The translations under genes and the position numbers were made by a program. From Diploscapter coronatus (taxonomy: Eukaryota > Nematoda > Chromadorea > Rhabditida > Rhabditidae), in the NCBI GenBank assembly GCA_964036155.1, contig OZ038423.1:11671249-11735248 (forward strand): DNA of 64,000 nt, read 5' to 3'. The notes beneath the pieces are model-generated. The model did not search any database and was not told where the DNA came from. It saw nothing but the letters and a program-made list of their open reading frames with translations. How positions within the stretch are numbered: the first letter of the stretch is position 1; every line of letters begins with the position of its first letter. This document shows, in pieces, positions 1 to 11,772 of the stretch.

Positions 1-42
1 CGACATTATTTTTTTTTATTTTAAAAGGACGTCATAATTTAC

Positions 43-1394
43 CTGCTGAGCCAAAGAATGAAGCCTCTCTTTCATAATGAATGATAGCTGTGATTTGACG
101 TCTTCATCGATAGTAAACTTGCTGAATGTCGACGTGCTGAGTCTGGAACTTTGACTGTATCCGGTGACCGCTGCGATTTCTTCATCGTGAGTGTCGACGT
201 CTAAATCTAGATGATGCCACGGCGCCAAATAATATTTTCAAAAGCTATATCTTAAAGAATGACGTCACATTTAAAATGAATTTAAAATTTATCTGAATTT
301 CGTATAAAGCGGTAGCATTATCTTAATGAAGTCATACCGAAAACAGTATGTTCTCCATCGACGTCGTGAACATGAATTGCCACTGAAGGGGTGGGCAGAG
401 GCGCGGACTCCCGTTTGACGACTGGCTGAGGTCTGACAGGACACCCGCTTGGTCCGAACTCGTCAGGCACGACGGGAAGACCGTCGATGCTCCGCGGCGA
501 CAGCTCCGGCCAGTCATCCAGTCCACGCGGCTGACTTTGCTTCTAAACGCAAAACTTTCGGTTTCACTTAAAGTATGAGCTATCGTCTGGAAATGTAGTT
601 GCGGAATTGCTTTCAAAATGAATTTTGGTTGACCAAAGGATATTTTTCCGATACTGTTCAACTACTTTTTCCAGTAGATAAAATATGAGACTTCTATCAT
701 AAGCTGCGCTAATTTTCGCCAGTGATTCTTTGGCGTAAAACTAGTTAGTTTTGTAGGCGAGGTAGAGGGCTGGGAATTGGGGTCTAGATTCGAATTAGGC
801 ATTCTAGGGAACTTAGGAGTCGGTAGATAGGTAAAATGAGATGCTGCCTTATCACTATGGGAAATGCGAGTACCTATTGATAAAGGATGAGCACGGGTAA
901 CTCAAACCTAGACATAGAGCCCGTTACCATGGGAAATCGGAAGCTGAGGAGAAGTTTAAAAAATATCGAAATAGGTAAACAACAAAATGATCTCAGAAAA
1001 AATGCAGTTTATATCAACACACGGTAGATCTTACGTATCTATGCTCCAGCACATAGCGTCGTTGTTTGATACGCTCCTTGACGCTGTTGATCTGTAGAGT
1101 TTGACGAAGTTTTTCAGCCATTTCAACACACCACAGTAATTCTAAAATGTAGAATAAGAAAAGGAAATTAGCATGAATATTATATTCCAAAATATGCTAA
1201 TTTAGTAGTGGAGACGAATTAAATCGTTGCGAAGAAATAAACGCTTCTAATTCGAAGTTACCAAGTGGAAAAAGCCGTGTAAAATGTGCGTAGAGCAGAT
1301 CGAAAAGAGAAAGGATATAATTAACTTCAGATATCTTCGTTTTGAGGGGATTTAATAAAGTTTTGAAAAATCGTGAGAATGAAATTTTCGACAT
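43..1394 (-). CDS. Unrecognised protein, 5' part only (runs off left edge)
   Basis: Four exons join in frame on the minus strand: 1394-1262, 1141-1035, 542-338 and 200-43. They give the first 201 residues, and the last exon ends at a donor (GTAAAT) pointing off the window. The start ATG follows a likely trans-splice acceptor (CTCCTTAG) by about 17 nt. The N-terminus is hydrophobic and helical, followed by a charged helix (MAEKLRQTLQ, then KERIKQRRY). Next comes a Pro/Ser-rich linker and a second helical stretch (KSQLSFIMKERLHSLAQQ). I do not recognise the family. Phase agreement across three introns and clean acceptors (ACATTTTAG, TGCGTTTAG, AGATTTAG) support real coding, but the function is unknown. 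Confidence 0.6.
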
Positions 1395-2156
1395 TTCATC
1401 AAAATCAATATCTAAGGAGAGTGGAAGGATTTGACATATTGCACGATAAAACCTTGCATAATATATCCGGCTTAGTCACGAGAGGGGCTTCTTCTAATAT
1501 TTCCACTACTCTTTTCTTATATCCTTCCAGCTTGACTTGAATAAAATGACGAAACTTAGCAAAGTTTATCTATGGCGGCTGCGTATATAGAAATTGCCAC
1601 AGTGGCTCAGAGTATTGAAAATCACTCTAGTTTCCATATTTATTTGTGCCTTTCCTTTATATTTTTCATTTTCCTTATTTTAACGATTAATTCATATCAT
1701 TTCTTATTTTAAATCAGTTAGATATCTTGTTTTCATTCTTATTTAAACTTTATTGTTCTCTTTACCGCGATATGTTAATAGCAGAAAAAACTAGAACCCG
1801 TTATTAGATATGGCAATTAAAATATACAATCCGGAAATGTCAGATCTTCATAAGGAATGTTCTTCGACAATTCGACTTGCGGCAGCGTTTCATAGGCAGA
1901 TGCATCAAAATCGACCTTTTCATAAGACCTTCTTCGTATTTCCTACAAGCCATTTAATTTATCAGGATTTTTATATTTTCAAGAAAAACGACGATTTAGA
2001 CCAAGTGTATGATACCCTAATTCTAATATGCATCTTGTGCATTGCGTAGTTCTCAGTTTGTCGTCCATGTTATATTTTATAATTGAATTGTAGCTTTAGT
2101 TGACTTAATAACTCGCTAATTTTCTTTATTCAAGCATCTTTATGATTTATAATTTA
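1395..2156. other. Intergenic, no gene seen
   Basis: AT-rich spacer between two minus-strand genes. A 79-codon plus-strand ORF (1810-2049) has no splice partners or recognisable motif and is not annotated. The left half probably holds the promoter of the gene starting at 1394. Confidence 0.5.
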
Positions 2157-3893
2157 TCACAATTGATCGAACATCGACAATGAGCTCACCTTTAAAATGC
2201 AAAAATATCCTGCGGGCTCAAAATCTGTGTAGAATTTGTGCGCCACTAAATGTGAAGCGGATATTAGCCTGGGCACGTCTTGGACTCCGAAAACGCAGGA
2301 TCCCGACGAATATTTGCCTGAAATTTAAATATCCTCCTTAAGATATATGTGTCAAAAAAACCTTTGCAACCATGATACCACAATTGGTATCTGGAAATGT
2401 AATAATGCATGGGTTGAATGTTCTCTCGATAACATTGAATGGCAGTCTCATTGCTTTCGTTGATCGTTTTCATCCAGTCATTTTTGAACTTCATCCATTT
2501 TTGACCATCTATTGAGGACCCAGGTACGGGAAATACTATAGCATGTATTTTAGGTTTAAAAATTAGCATAAGCCTACGATTCCTATTAGCTCCTAGAGAG
2601 GCCCAGAATGATTCATCTGGAATGTTAGAATGTTTCAGATATTCTAATAATTCCTGAGTTTCTGGCGAAGAAACAATTCGATCGGCGGCAGCTCTGGGAA
2701 TCAATGCAGAAACGGACGATTTGTACAGCGGTAAGGGTGAAGTTTTATTCTGAAAATTTCAATTTGCATCCGATTTAAAAAATCACATACCTTAACATTT
2801 TTATGCAATCGTCCTGAAGCGAATTTAGCGATTTCGAAATTCCACGCACCCTTCATCGCCTTGAAAATCTGCACCATTTCGTAGTTAGTCTTTAATGGAG
2901 CATCTGTTCCAGTTAAATACTTGAAAAATATCTTAGGCTTAGATCAAGTTTTTATTTTAATAAATACCTGAAAATACTGCCATGGAGCTGTAAGATTCGA
3001 CAGTAAATTTAGACAGGCATAGGTCGAATTTATGATTTCGAATCCGCCCCAATATATTGGAGGCCGATTCTGAAATTATTAATTTTGAGAAAAAAAGATA
3101 ATCTTCGAAATTTTACCAGAATATGCACGTTTTTAAAACAATTTCCTAACTCATCGGTTAAGACTTTGAAGGGTTTATCTGAAGATCCGCTGACTGCGAT
3201 ACAATATTCATTTTGTGGTGCATATATGGCACTTAGCATGAATAGCAACTGAAATTTAAATATTCGAGAGAAATATATTATTCAAACGTTGCCTGCATAA
3301 AATTCTTGTAGACAATGATGCCGTATGCTAAGGGAAATTCAGATTCTTCGCTGGATAATGGATTTTCATCAAAATTGAATAAGGTTCTAATTGTTGAACA
3401 TCTAAATTTTATATTGCATGATAGGTATATCATCGCGAAATTACCTATTCCTAGATTTAAGCAATAATTTGTACCACTTATTATAGTCATATCTCCACAT
3501 TCGATATTGGAGTACTTTATCTGGATCAGTTTCAGATGAAATAACTTCCTGAATAATTTAACAGTCATATCAAACATGGAGTTTAATACTTGACAGTTCA
3601 ACTTCATTCGATCAAGAAGATCTTTCTTTCGAACTTTTGAAATCGTAGGCGAAAACCTAAAAATTTAGACTATGATGAGTTATTAATATGAAGATCACCT
3701 TGTGAAATTATTACTGAAATTTGACATGTAGATGACCATTCCGAATAAAGCTATCATCGACCAACCCCAAAATCGACATCTTTTGTTGATCAACTTAAAC
3801 AAGTCTTTGACCTATCACATATGGTCCAAATCTTCCTAAAATCTACTTACCCTTTTGAAGTGCATAGTTTTTCGTCGAATTTAGAAATTCCAT
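2157..3893 (-). CDS. GT14 family beta-1,6-N-acetylglucosaminyltransferase (core-2/I-branching enzyme, nematode GLY type)
   Basis: Type II Golgi membrane enzyme of the Branch/GT14 family, which adds branching GlcNAc to O-glycans. Exons (minus): 3893-3851, 3804-3699, 3656-3293, 3248-3117, 3069-2968, 2919-2791, 2749-2362, 2317-2157; 474 residues. It has a short cytosolic tail, a membrane anchor at about residues 25-42 (FWGWSMIALFGMVIYM), then the luminal domain. Family motifs include EESEFPLAYGIIVY, LSAIYAPQNEYCIAVSG, NCFKNVHIL, IPDESFWASL and the C-terminal CKG..SCVFGVQD block. Intron 3 begins with GC instead of GT (3292-3291); using it gives a gap-free match in length to GCNT1-type enzymes. 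The very C-terminus (after FCILK) reads through a possible donor, so the last 10 residues are uncertain. Confidence 0.88.
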
Positions 3894-4976
3894 GTTAATT
3901 CGAAGCAGAATTTTCCAAAGTTTCCATATAAAATTCCATCATTTTGCTGTGTCAGATGTATTGAATCATCGCTATAGAAATGCAAGAAAGGTAGTATTGA
4001 GATTCGATGAAACTAGGCAGGAAAATGAAGTCGCTAAGTTCGAAGATTATTGCCAGCTATTGCCAAAATAGGGGAATTAGACAAAAACAAAACAAAAACA
4101 TAAAATGTGAAGAGGATGGAAATACAATGAAATAGGGAAATAAAGCCAGCTTTATTGTATAAACTATGGCCGAAGCCCTAGCCACTCGGCTATTTCGCGC
4201 AATAAACAACTCGACTGTCTTTCTCTCTCTCACTTTCTTTCTCTGCTTCTCTAACTTCTCCTAATTTATAACTCTCCATGTCATTCTCTCCAGCTCTCTG
4301 TCATTAACTGTATGTAACCGAGAAGTCTTGGGTCTAAGTGATAGGAGAAAAATGAAGCACATAAAATGCATAGACCCCAGGATTAATTGTCCTGGATACG
4401 CATGGTCTGTCAGAGGTCAAGCTTTATTATATAGAAAAGAACAAAATTAAAAATATAACTATGTCGTGTGTCATACTCAGATTGTCACGCTTCTTAGATA
4501 TTAAATTGTATAATCTTTCATTTAAAAACTTTATTTTCAGGTTTTCTATTTTTAATAATTAATTTCATCATAAAACTGATCTTATGAAACGATATCACTT
4601 TTTTACTCTTCAGATCGTTGTAATATCATTCAGACGCAGACAGCATTCGGACGCATGCAGTTGGCACGTGAGGAGAGAGCGAATGGAAGAACAAACTGGG
4701 GGAGAGAGCAGAGAAAAAGGCAGATACGAAAGGAAAAGGGGCTGGCAGCAGTTGTATTGATTCGTTGCAAGGATGTTCGTTTTACGAATTTTCATTCTTT
4801 TTTTTTTAACTAGGGATCAGCATACATACTATTTTCTTCAAAATATTTACTCTCGTTTTCCTAAAAAAATTAGTATACATATTTTTTTTTTAAAACATTG
4901 AATTAGATTCTTTTTCTAGCAGAATTTAGCATACATATTTTAACAGGAGTATTTCCAGCATCCGCTTGGTTACTGG
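3894..4976. other. Intergenic region with CT-rich tracts and local repeats
   Basis: No exon-like reading frame was found. The region has pyrimidine-rich runs around 4215-4260, a small inverted repeat (CCAGGA...TCCTGG, 4377-4395) and the degenerate repeats annotated at 4817-4940. It lies between the divergent GT14 and NT5C3 genes and so should carry both promoters. Confidence 0.4.
4817..4940. repeat. Three degenerate direct repeats about 56 bp apart
   Basis: The motif AGCATACATA(T/C) with nearby T-runs occurs at about 4818, 4872 and 4929, spaced 55 and 57 bp. It ends just upstream of the first NT5C3 exon. The copies are short and AT-rich, so chance is possible. Confidence 0.35.
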
Positions 4977-7900
4977 ATGCGCATTTTGCTTCTCCGGCCC
5001 TTCTCTCTACCCACGTCATCTGTCTCTATCACTCCGTCATCGCCTCTGACGTCGTTCGCACTCCGACACAGACAACAACAGCAGCAACACAGACACAGAC
5101 GCTCAGGAATTCATCGTGAGTTATCTAAAATTACTCCAAATGCATTGCTGTTACCAAAAATGAGTGCTATGCGGCCTAACCCTTTCTTCCTATACTTTAT
5201 CAAATTTGGTGGCAAAGTACTCACTTTTGGTAGTAATTACCTGCAGCCTTTAAAAATCCCGAAAAACCGTCAATTCAACAAATCACGTTGAAGAAGGGTA
5301 GAACTTGTGTGAAAGTTTTGTGTAAACAGATTCTCGACAAATAGATCGCTTTTCCTATCACTAGATATTTGTAGAACATATGCGTATCACAAAACTACCT
5401 GAGTTTTACAATCTTTCCCTGAGATTTATGAAATCTATTCGCTATAGGCTAGAGATCTTGTCTGCAAGGTTAACCTAAATGTGAATTTCTGTAGGTTTTT
5501 GAGTGGTTTCGCATCATGCATGATACCTTGGTGCATCATCATTTTGACAGTATTTGCTCTGCTTCATACCTACGCATGTATCGGGTCGTTTCCTGCGTCA
5601 TTGACCTTTTCGCATCTCGTGACACGGCTCATTACCAGTTAATTGCCTCCTTTTTTCAGCTCTAGCCCTACCATTTCTATCATACCGTATTTTCCTAAAA
5701 TATACGAGGTCATCGTTATTCCTTTCTGCTAAAATGCTCCCTTATCTAATCCCTCCATCTGCGCTCTCAACATTTCTATCGATCCAAAATATACGTATTC
5801 GCTTTTTCTGTGAAAATGCTGATATTAGTCATTTTGTGGAATTTTGGTAGGATTTAAAAATTCTTAAAATTGATGATTTCATGACTTCTACTTATTTTTG
5901 GAAGCCTTCTATTTAGAGAGCGCAGCTCACTCTGTGAAAGTCAAAGTCAAGGAAGGCAATTCGCTAAAATTTTTGCGAAGTGATTTTTTGCTGAAATAAC
6001 GCAATACAAAGCTATTTGACACTTGTTTCACGGGTTCTCGCGCTCAAATTGCAGAATGGGCGTGGCCTATCATTTTGAGAATAATAAAACCCATAGAAAT
6101 TTCCGAATATTCCAGAAAAATACTTTGATAACTCGGCCTTCATGTAGGGAATGTCACTTGCGTCCCCTACTTCTATTATGAATTATAAGATATGCTAACT
6201 TTAGTGCAAAGTGGTCGCCTGTCGCCAGCCGTAGCGTTTTCGCCTACCATCAAAATGCCTCCAGTCAACTCTCTTGGTCTTCGACATTCCCCCGTGGCCG
6301 TCACTAATGAATCCGAGTAAGACATTTATCGAGTTTTCATAAGGGTCACCTTTTTACTACATAAAATTAACGTTCTCAATGATATAAGCTTGTTTTTATT
6401 TTATGAAATTATCAATTTTGCATGAAAATCAGCTTTTCAGATTTCTGGAACTTAATTCCGGAGAGTCGCTGATTCGCGCGCTGCTCAAGTTGCCCCAAGT
6501 CCGCATCCGCAATCCTGCGAATGTCAGCCAGAAACTCGAGTCCATGATCAACGGCGGCAAGAATACTCTGCAGGTTCAGTTATTCGTTTATATTTTGAAA
6601 ATCCTAGGAAAATTGACGCTTTCAGATCATCTCCGACTTCGACTATACTCTGTCGAAGATCACTGGGAGCAACGGCGAGAGGCTATCGACCACGCATGGA
6701 GTGTTCGATGACAATGCAAAGCGGATAGATCCTGAACTTGGAAAGAAGGTAGGGGAACTTATGCCAATTTCCTAGGTCTTCATAGAAAGTTTGATTCTTT
6801 CAATTCGAAGGTAAAGGCCTAGTTTTGCATCTTCACGCACATTTCTAACTCTCAGTTCGTATATAAAAATCTTAATTTTGTGCTAATTTTAAAGGTCTTC
6901 ATATTGGGAGTTTTGTTTTCAGTTCGAAGACTTGCGCGCCAAGTTCTACCCGATCGAGTTCTCGCCGAATCTGTCGGTTTCCGAGAAGATCCCCTTCATG
7001 GAAGAGTGGTGGCGCACCTCGCACGAATACATTCTCCAGAGCAAATTCACCAAGCAACAGGTCCGACAATTCGTCGATACATCCAGGAAGCAAAACAGGA
7101 TTCAACTCAGGTACTACGATCCACTGACTCATGTTCATTAACAACTAGTACAAATAAAAGCAGGACACATGGAAGAGAGAGAGAGAGAGAAAGGCCCAAA
7201 GACAGATAACCGTAATCCTTCAATCTTTGCAGAGATGGCGTTCCCGCCTTTCTGTTGGCTTTGGAGTGTCACCGCGTTCCTCTCGTGCTGTTCTCCGCGG
7301 GCATCGGCAACGTTATCGAAATCTACCTCGACATGGAGCTTCACAAAGTGCCCAAGAACATCCATCTCATCAGCAACATGATGCGATTCGATCAGCAAGT
7401 AAATATCTATTTCGATGAAGTCACGTATCTTCTGAACCAATAATAATAATAATGTTATTTTCATATTCTGAGTCTGGTGACGTCACTTATTCTAACTCTA
7501 CAATAATATCATTTATCTTCTGAAAACTAGCTGATATCATTTTTATGCATAGTTCGTAGTGACGTCAGATAAAATGATGACGCCCCTTAAAAATAATAAG
7601 GCCTTATTTCAAAGGACGTCGTGGCCTCCTTCTCCGAGCCGCTGATCCACACGTTCTGCAAGAATTCGAGCGTTATCCGCGACGAACACAACTTTTTCCA
7701 CCACATCGCTAATCGGTAAACTCGGAACGAAGAATTAGCGTAATCCCCAAATATTCTAATTTTAGAACGCATGTTTTGTTGCTTGGCGATAGTCTGGGCG
7801 ACTCCCATATGGACGTGGGAGTGGAGAGGAACGAGACCACTATCAAAATCGGCTTCTATAATGGAAATGTGGGGATTTACTATTGTTAAAAATGGAAGAC

Positions 7901-8285
7901 CACCTAAACGGTTTTGCGTGGTACAGAATTTCGTACCCGTACTCGACCAGCACCAGATTTTTTCGCTGTATTCGTACGCGTACCGGCGAGTATAGGTACT
8001 AGCGCAAAACCCCGCACCCAAAATTTAAACTAGAATATCATAATATTATTGCATGTGTTGAACTATTATAATTCAAACACTCACTAGATTTTTGTTAATC
8101 CATAGAATATAGAAGCTCCTTTAAGTCGAAAATAGAAGATCTAGGACTTGTATTTTCAGACTCAAGACGCGAATCTGCTGGAGCACTACCTGGAGGGATA
8201 TGACATCGTTCTGCTGCAGGACGACACCATGACCGTGCCACAGATGATTCTCGACGAAATCGTCAAGGAGGAAAGCAGCGACTAA
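4977..8285 (+). CDS. NT5C3: Cytosolic 5'-nucleotidase III (NT5C3/UMPH-1), copy A
   Basis: HAD-superfamily pyrimidine 5'-nucleotidase that dephosphorylates UMP/CMP. Exons: 4977-5115, 6205-6316, 6441-6573, 6626-6748, 6923-7110, 7233-7398, 7615-7715, 7766-7868, 8160-8285; 396 residues. HAD motif I is [10 protein letters not shown] (Asp about 132 and 134), motif II is in [14 protein letters not shown], and the acidic motif is LLLGDSLGD. The core begins near VRIRNPANV, and all junctions keep phase. The first exon is separated by a 1.09-kb intron and encodes a Ser/Arg-rich N-terminus with a poly-Gln run (QQQQQ) that looks like a targeting presequence. That exon is inferred from phase match and donor only; a shorter product could start at the ATG at 6255. 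A close paralogue lies 880 bp downstream on the same strand. Confidence 0.88.
7174..7191. repeat. GA microsatellite in an NT5C3-A intron
   Basis: A run of alternating AG dinucleotides lies within the intron 7111-7232. It is a simple-sequence repeat with no function apparent. Confidence 0.8.
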
Positions 8286-9165
8286 ATGGAATTGACGACA
8301 ACAGACACCGACTATGCAAGCGAAATCGATAAAAGAAACAACTTTACACAATCGACACAGACCAAACAAATCTGAGCCTACCGATATAAATATTCCATTT
8401 GGTGTAGATATTTGATCGGCAATTTGAAGATATTAACGATAGATATGTAGTAATTCATGAAATAGAATGGAAAAATCTATCTATTTCGTCGGTTACTACA
8501 TAACTACTCTATTCTTTTGTAAGATTTTCAATTTCCTTACCTTTAACCAAGTTTTGTTGTATTTTACGGATTTTCGCATTTTGAACATGACAGCTTTTCT
8601 ATTTCTAACTGAAATGCTAAGGTGTTAAAAAGTGGATTACTGAAAATTGCACAATATTTGTCGATTTTCTCAGGTCCATAAAATTAATCATGTTTCAAAA
8701 TGCGTAACTGATTTTAAGTAATTTTTCGTGGGCTGAGCCTCGAATTTCTCATTTTAATCACCTTATCTGAATAGATATGTACTTTGGATTTAGGACTTTA
8801 TATATCCTTATATCTTATCTTGTCGCTTCTGTTCACTTGTTGCGGGCATTTTAGTACCTATCTTATCTCCACAAATGAATGGCTTTCTTCTTCTTATTAT
8901 TATCTATTTTTGCTAGATATATTTTATCTGGGTGCATTTATCGATTGTTTCTTAATTTTTAGAGAAATACCGGTAAATCTGTGTACTTTGTACAATACTT
9001 TACAAATTCGTACAACTTATTTGATATTAAATATCACTTTTGGTTTAACTAATTAACTCAGGCATTAATTAATGCTTACGGGTAGCATCCCGGCTTTGTA
9101 CTTCACTAATTTTAGAGCTGCTAAACAGCTTCAATCCTTGGTTAAATTTACATTTAAATTCAGAT
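8286..9165. other. Spacer between the two NT5C3 copies
   Basis: 880 bp, AT-rich. It has several TGATAA/TTATCT-type motifs and an acceptor-like TTTAAATTCAG directly before the ATG of copy B. No coding sequence was seen. Confidence 0.45.
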
Positions 9166-10610
9166 ATGGTGTCTCAACCTGCCTTGGACAAGTTATTCAA
9201 TCACCCAAATGTGAAGATTAAGGATCCTGATTTGGTCAAGACTAAGATCTTCAAATTCATCAACGAGGGCCAGGACAGACTACTGGTTCTGAGTGACTGG
9301 GACTTCACTCTGTCTAAGTATTTATAGCCTTTAGTCAATTTTAATTCAATGAGACATCTCAGATATGTCGATGAAAACGGTAAACGTTGTGATTCCTGCT
9401 ATTGCGTCTTCGATGAAGGTGCCAGATCTGTTGATCCAGAGTTTTGCAAACGAGTAAATTTAAATTTTCAAAATATCACAAATCAGCGAATTTAGTTCAT
9501 CAGTCTCTTGCACAAATATGGCCCTATCGAGCACAATCATAGCATGACTATCCAAGAGAAGGCTCCATACATGGAGGAATGGTAAACTCTTTACAGGCCA
9601 AAAATTGGCATAATTTTGCTAATTTAGGTGGCGACAGTCTCACAATGAGATCATAAATGTCGGATTCACTAAACAGCAGGTCGAAAAATTCGTGGGCAAC
9701 TCGAAAATGAAGCTCAGAGGCAATTGCATCGAATTGATGCGAAATCTGCAGGCTGCTAGAGTGCCGTTGATCATTTTCTCTGCGGGAATCGGAAATGTCA
9801 TCGACATTTATCTGAGACAGACCATGGGGGAAATGCCTCGGGTATGTATCAATCAATTGAACATTTATCATCAAGTAAAAAATATCTGAATTAAAAAAAA
9901 ACTGAATTATTTCCTTTTATCAGCCTACAGATTGCCATTTTCAAATCATTATTACCTAAAATCCAGGATTTTTTTTAGAAATTTCTTAGGAGCATGAGTA
10001 CTGTATAAACATTCCTCGAAATCGAGGTTTAAATTAAAATGATACAAATTTGAATCGATGACAAAGAATAACTACGAGTATGATTACAGAACACACACAT
10101 CGTGAGCAACATGATGATTTACGGGGAGAACGACAAGGTTGTTGACTTCTCGACGCCCGTCATTCACGTCTACTGCAAGAATTCGACGGTCATTCCGGGA
10201 AACGCGAGTTTTGCCAACGAAATCCACGGAAGACCGAACGTACTGCTGATGGGCGACAGTCTGGGCGACGTGTCGATGGACGTCGGGGCCAAGGAGGAGC
10301 AGGCCTCGCTCAAGATCGGATTCGTCAACCATGACGTGAGGTTTAACACATCAATTTGTAAAAGTAATCAAAAGACTAGACGTTCCGTTAGTTTCATTTC
10401 ATAGCTCATGTTATAATTATATATTTTATTAAATTTCATCCGACTATTTTTCATTGACATGTGAGCCATCTGATAAGATAATTTAACTTTGCATTTCAGC
10501 CGGACTCCTTGGTCGAGAAATACATGGACCACTTTGACATTGTCATTGTGATGGATCAGAGCATGGAGGTCCCAAATCTCATCATCAATGCAATCCTCTC
10601 ATCTCAATAG
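9166..10610 (+). CDS. NT5C3: Cytosolic 5'-nucleotidase III (NT5C3/UMPH-1), copy B
   Basis: Tandem paralogue of copy A. Exons: 9166-9317, 9363-9453, 9496-9581, 9628-9841, 10090-10335, 10500-10610; 299 residues, close to the usual length of the family. HAD motif I is LSDWDFTLS (Asp about 44 and 46), with Trp between the two aspartates where copy A has Phe. The [12 protein letters not shown] and LLMGDSLGD motifs are intact. It keeps a CDSC pair in the cap region that copy A lacks. The ATG lies 2 nt after a clean acceptor, so it is probably trans-spliced. It has six exons to copy A's nine and no N-terminal extension, so the duplication is not recent. Confidence 0.9.
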
Positions 10611-11772
10611 ATCTATTTCTGATATTAGATAGAATATGTTAGTGATCTAAATCCAAGTGTTTTCATGGGTAACAGTTCACAATTTTCGAGTGCTTTTGAG
10701 TTTCTTATTTATTTTTATGGTTCAAATCGGTGCCTTTCTAGATTTCTGAAGGCTATTATGTTTATCATAAAAGTCGGGCATAATCTGAATAAATACCTTC
10801 CTGAAAGTGTAAGTCTATTGTGTGTATATCGTTGAACCCTTCGGCTCAACTCTGCGTCTTTGCCCCATTTTTGCCTAGCAAATACTATTTCTCTGTCATC
10901 TCTAGCCTCTGCCATCAGCTGACTCTCTTCCTTTCCTCTTTCCCGCTCTCAACCCCCTCCCCCTTCCCCACAAACATTGAACAAAATTTCTTCTTCACGT
11001 CGTTTCTTCTTTCTTCTGACATTTTTTCGGGAATTTCAGTTCTGCTTTCAATTTTTTACCCGACTCAAACTGAATGGCCTTGTTCCTGGCATCGAAAAAG
11101 CGAAATGACTTGAAAAATTCAATTTTCTCGTGTTCTGCAAATGTTTCAGCATTTCAAAATTTACGTTAAAATTAAATACAAACTGAGATTTTTATGCAAA
11201 ATCTAGCAGAATTTAACTTCTGTTTGAAATTTTTCGTTTTTTTCGATGGGTCTTATGAATTACGTGCCTCGTGACCAACCACCAGCCATCTGTCTGTATT
11301 GCCCTTTCCATCCCTTCTTCCCCTCCTATGTCCCATTCTATTTCTCCCTACCAAACCAAACGGTTTGCCCCTCCCTCAATTCAGCTTTTCCGCCTTCTAT
11401 GAACTATAAATTGATCTCTGTTCGTCTGCACTCTCTCTTCGCCTAATTCTGAAGAAATGGCAATTTCGATTTTCGCCACACAAAAATGCCAAAACGAGTA
11501 TGTCCGCCCGCCTTACCGGTTGGCAGTAAAGCGAGAAGAGGAAATATCATTGAAATATAGAAAGAACGAAAGATGCACATCGAAAGCAGTGCCCTAAGAC
11601 AGGGTCATGTGATGGCGAATCGATATTCCATACTTTACAGACCTTTAAAGCATTCATCACTTATTCTTCATTCTCCATTTAATCATATTAGTCTTCGTCC
11701 GCTTTAGTGGCTTCTTATTATTTTCTTCCTCTGTGTCTCTACTTCATTACAATTCAGAAGACGTCACGTGAC
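10611..11772. other. Intergenic, CT-rich, no gene seen
   Basis: It has pyrimidine-rich stretches (10900-11060, 11280-11450). Short plus-strand ORFs here are low-complexity Ser/Phe/Pro strings without splice context. A TTACAATTCAG acceptor ends the region, 15 nt before the next start codon. Confidence 0.45.

Noticed and set aside
3425..3467. Intron-like 43-nt stretch (GTAATTTCG...AATTTAG) within GT14 exon 3
   Set aside because: Its length is not a multiple of three, and removing it would destroy the downstream conserved frame.
4141..4200. Possible tRNA-like fold (GGCCGAAGCCC...CTCGGCTAT)
   Set aside because: Only a 5-bp stem; no T-loop GTTCRA or anticodon arm.
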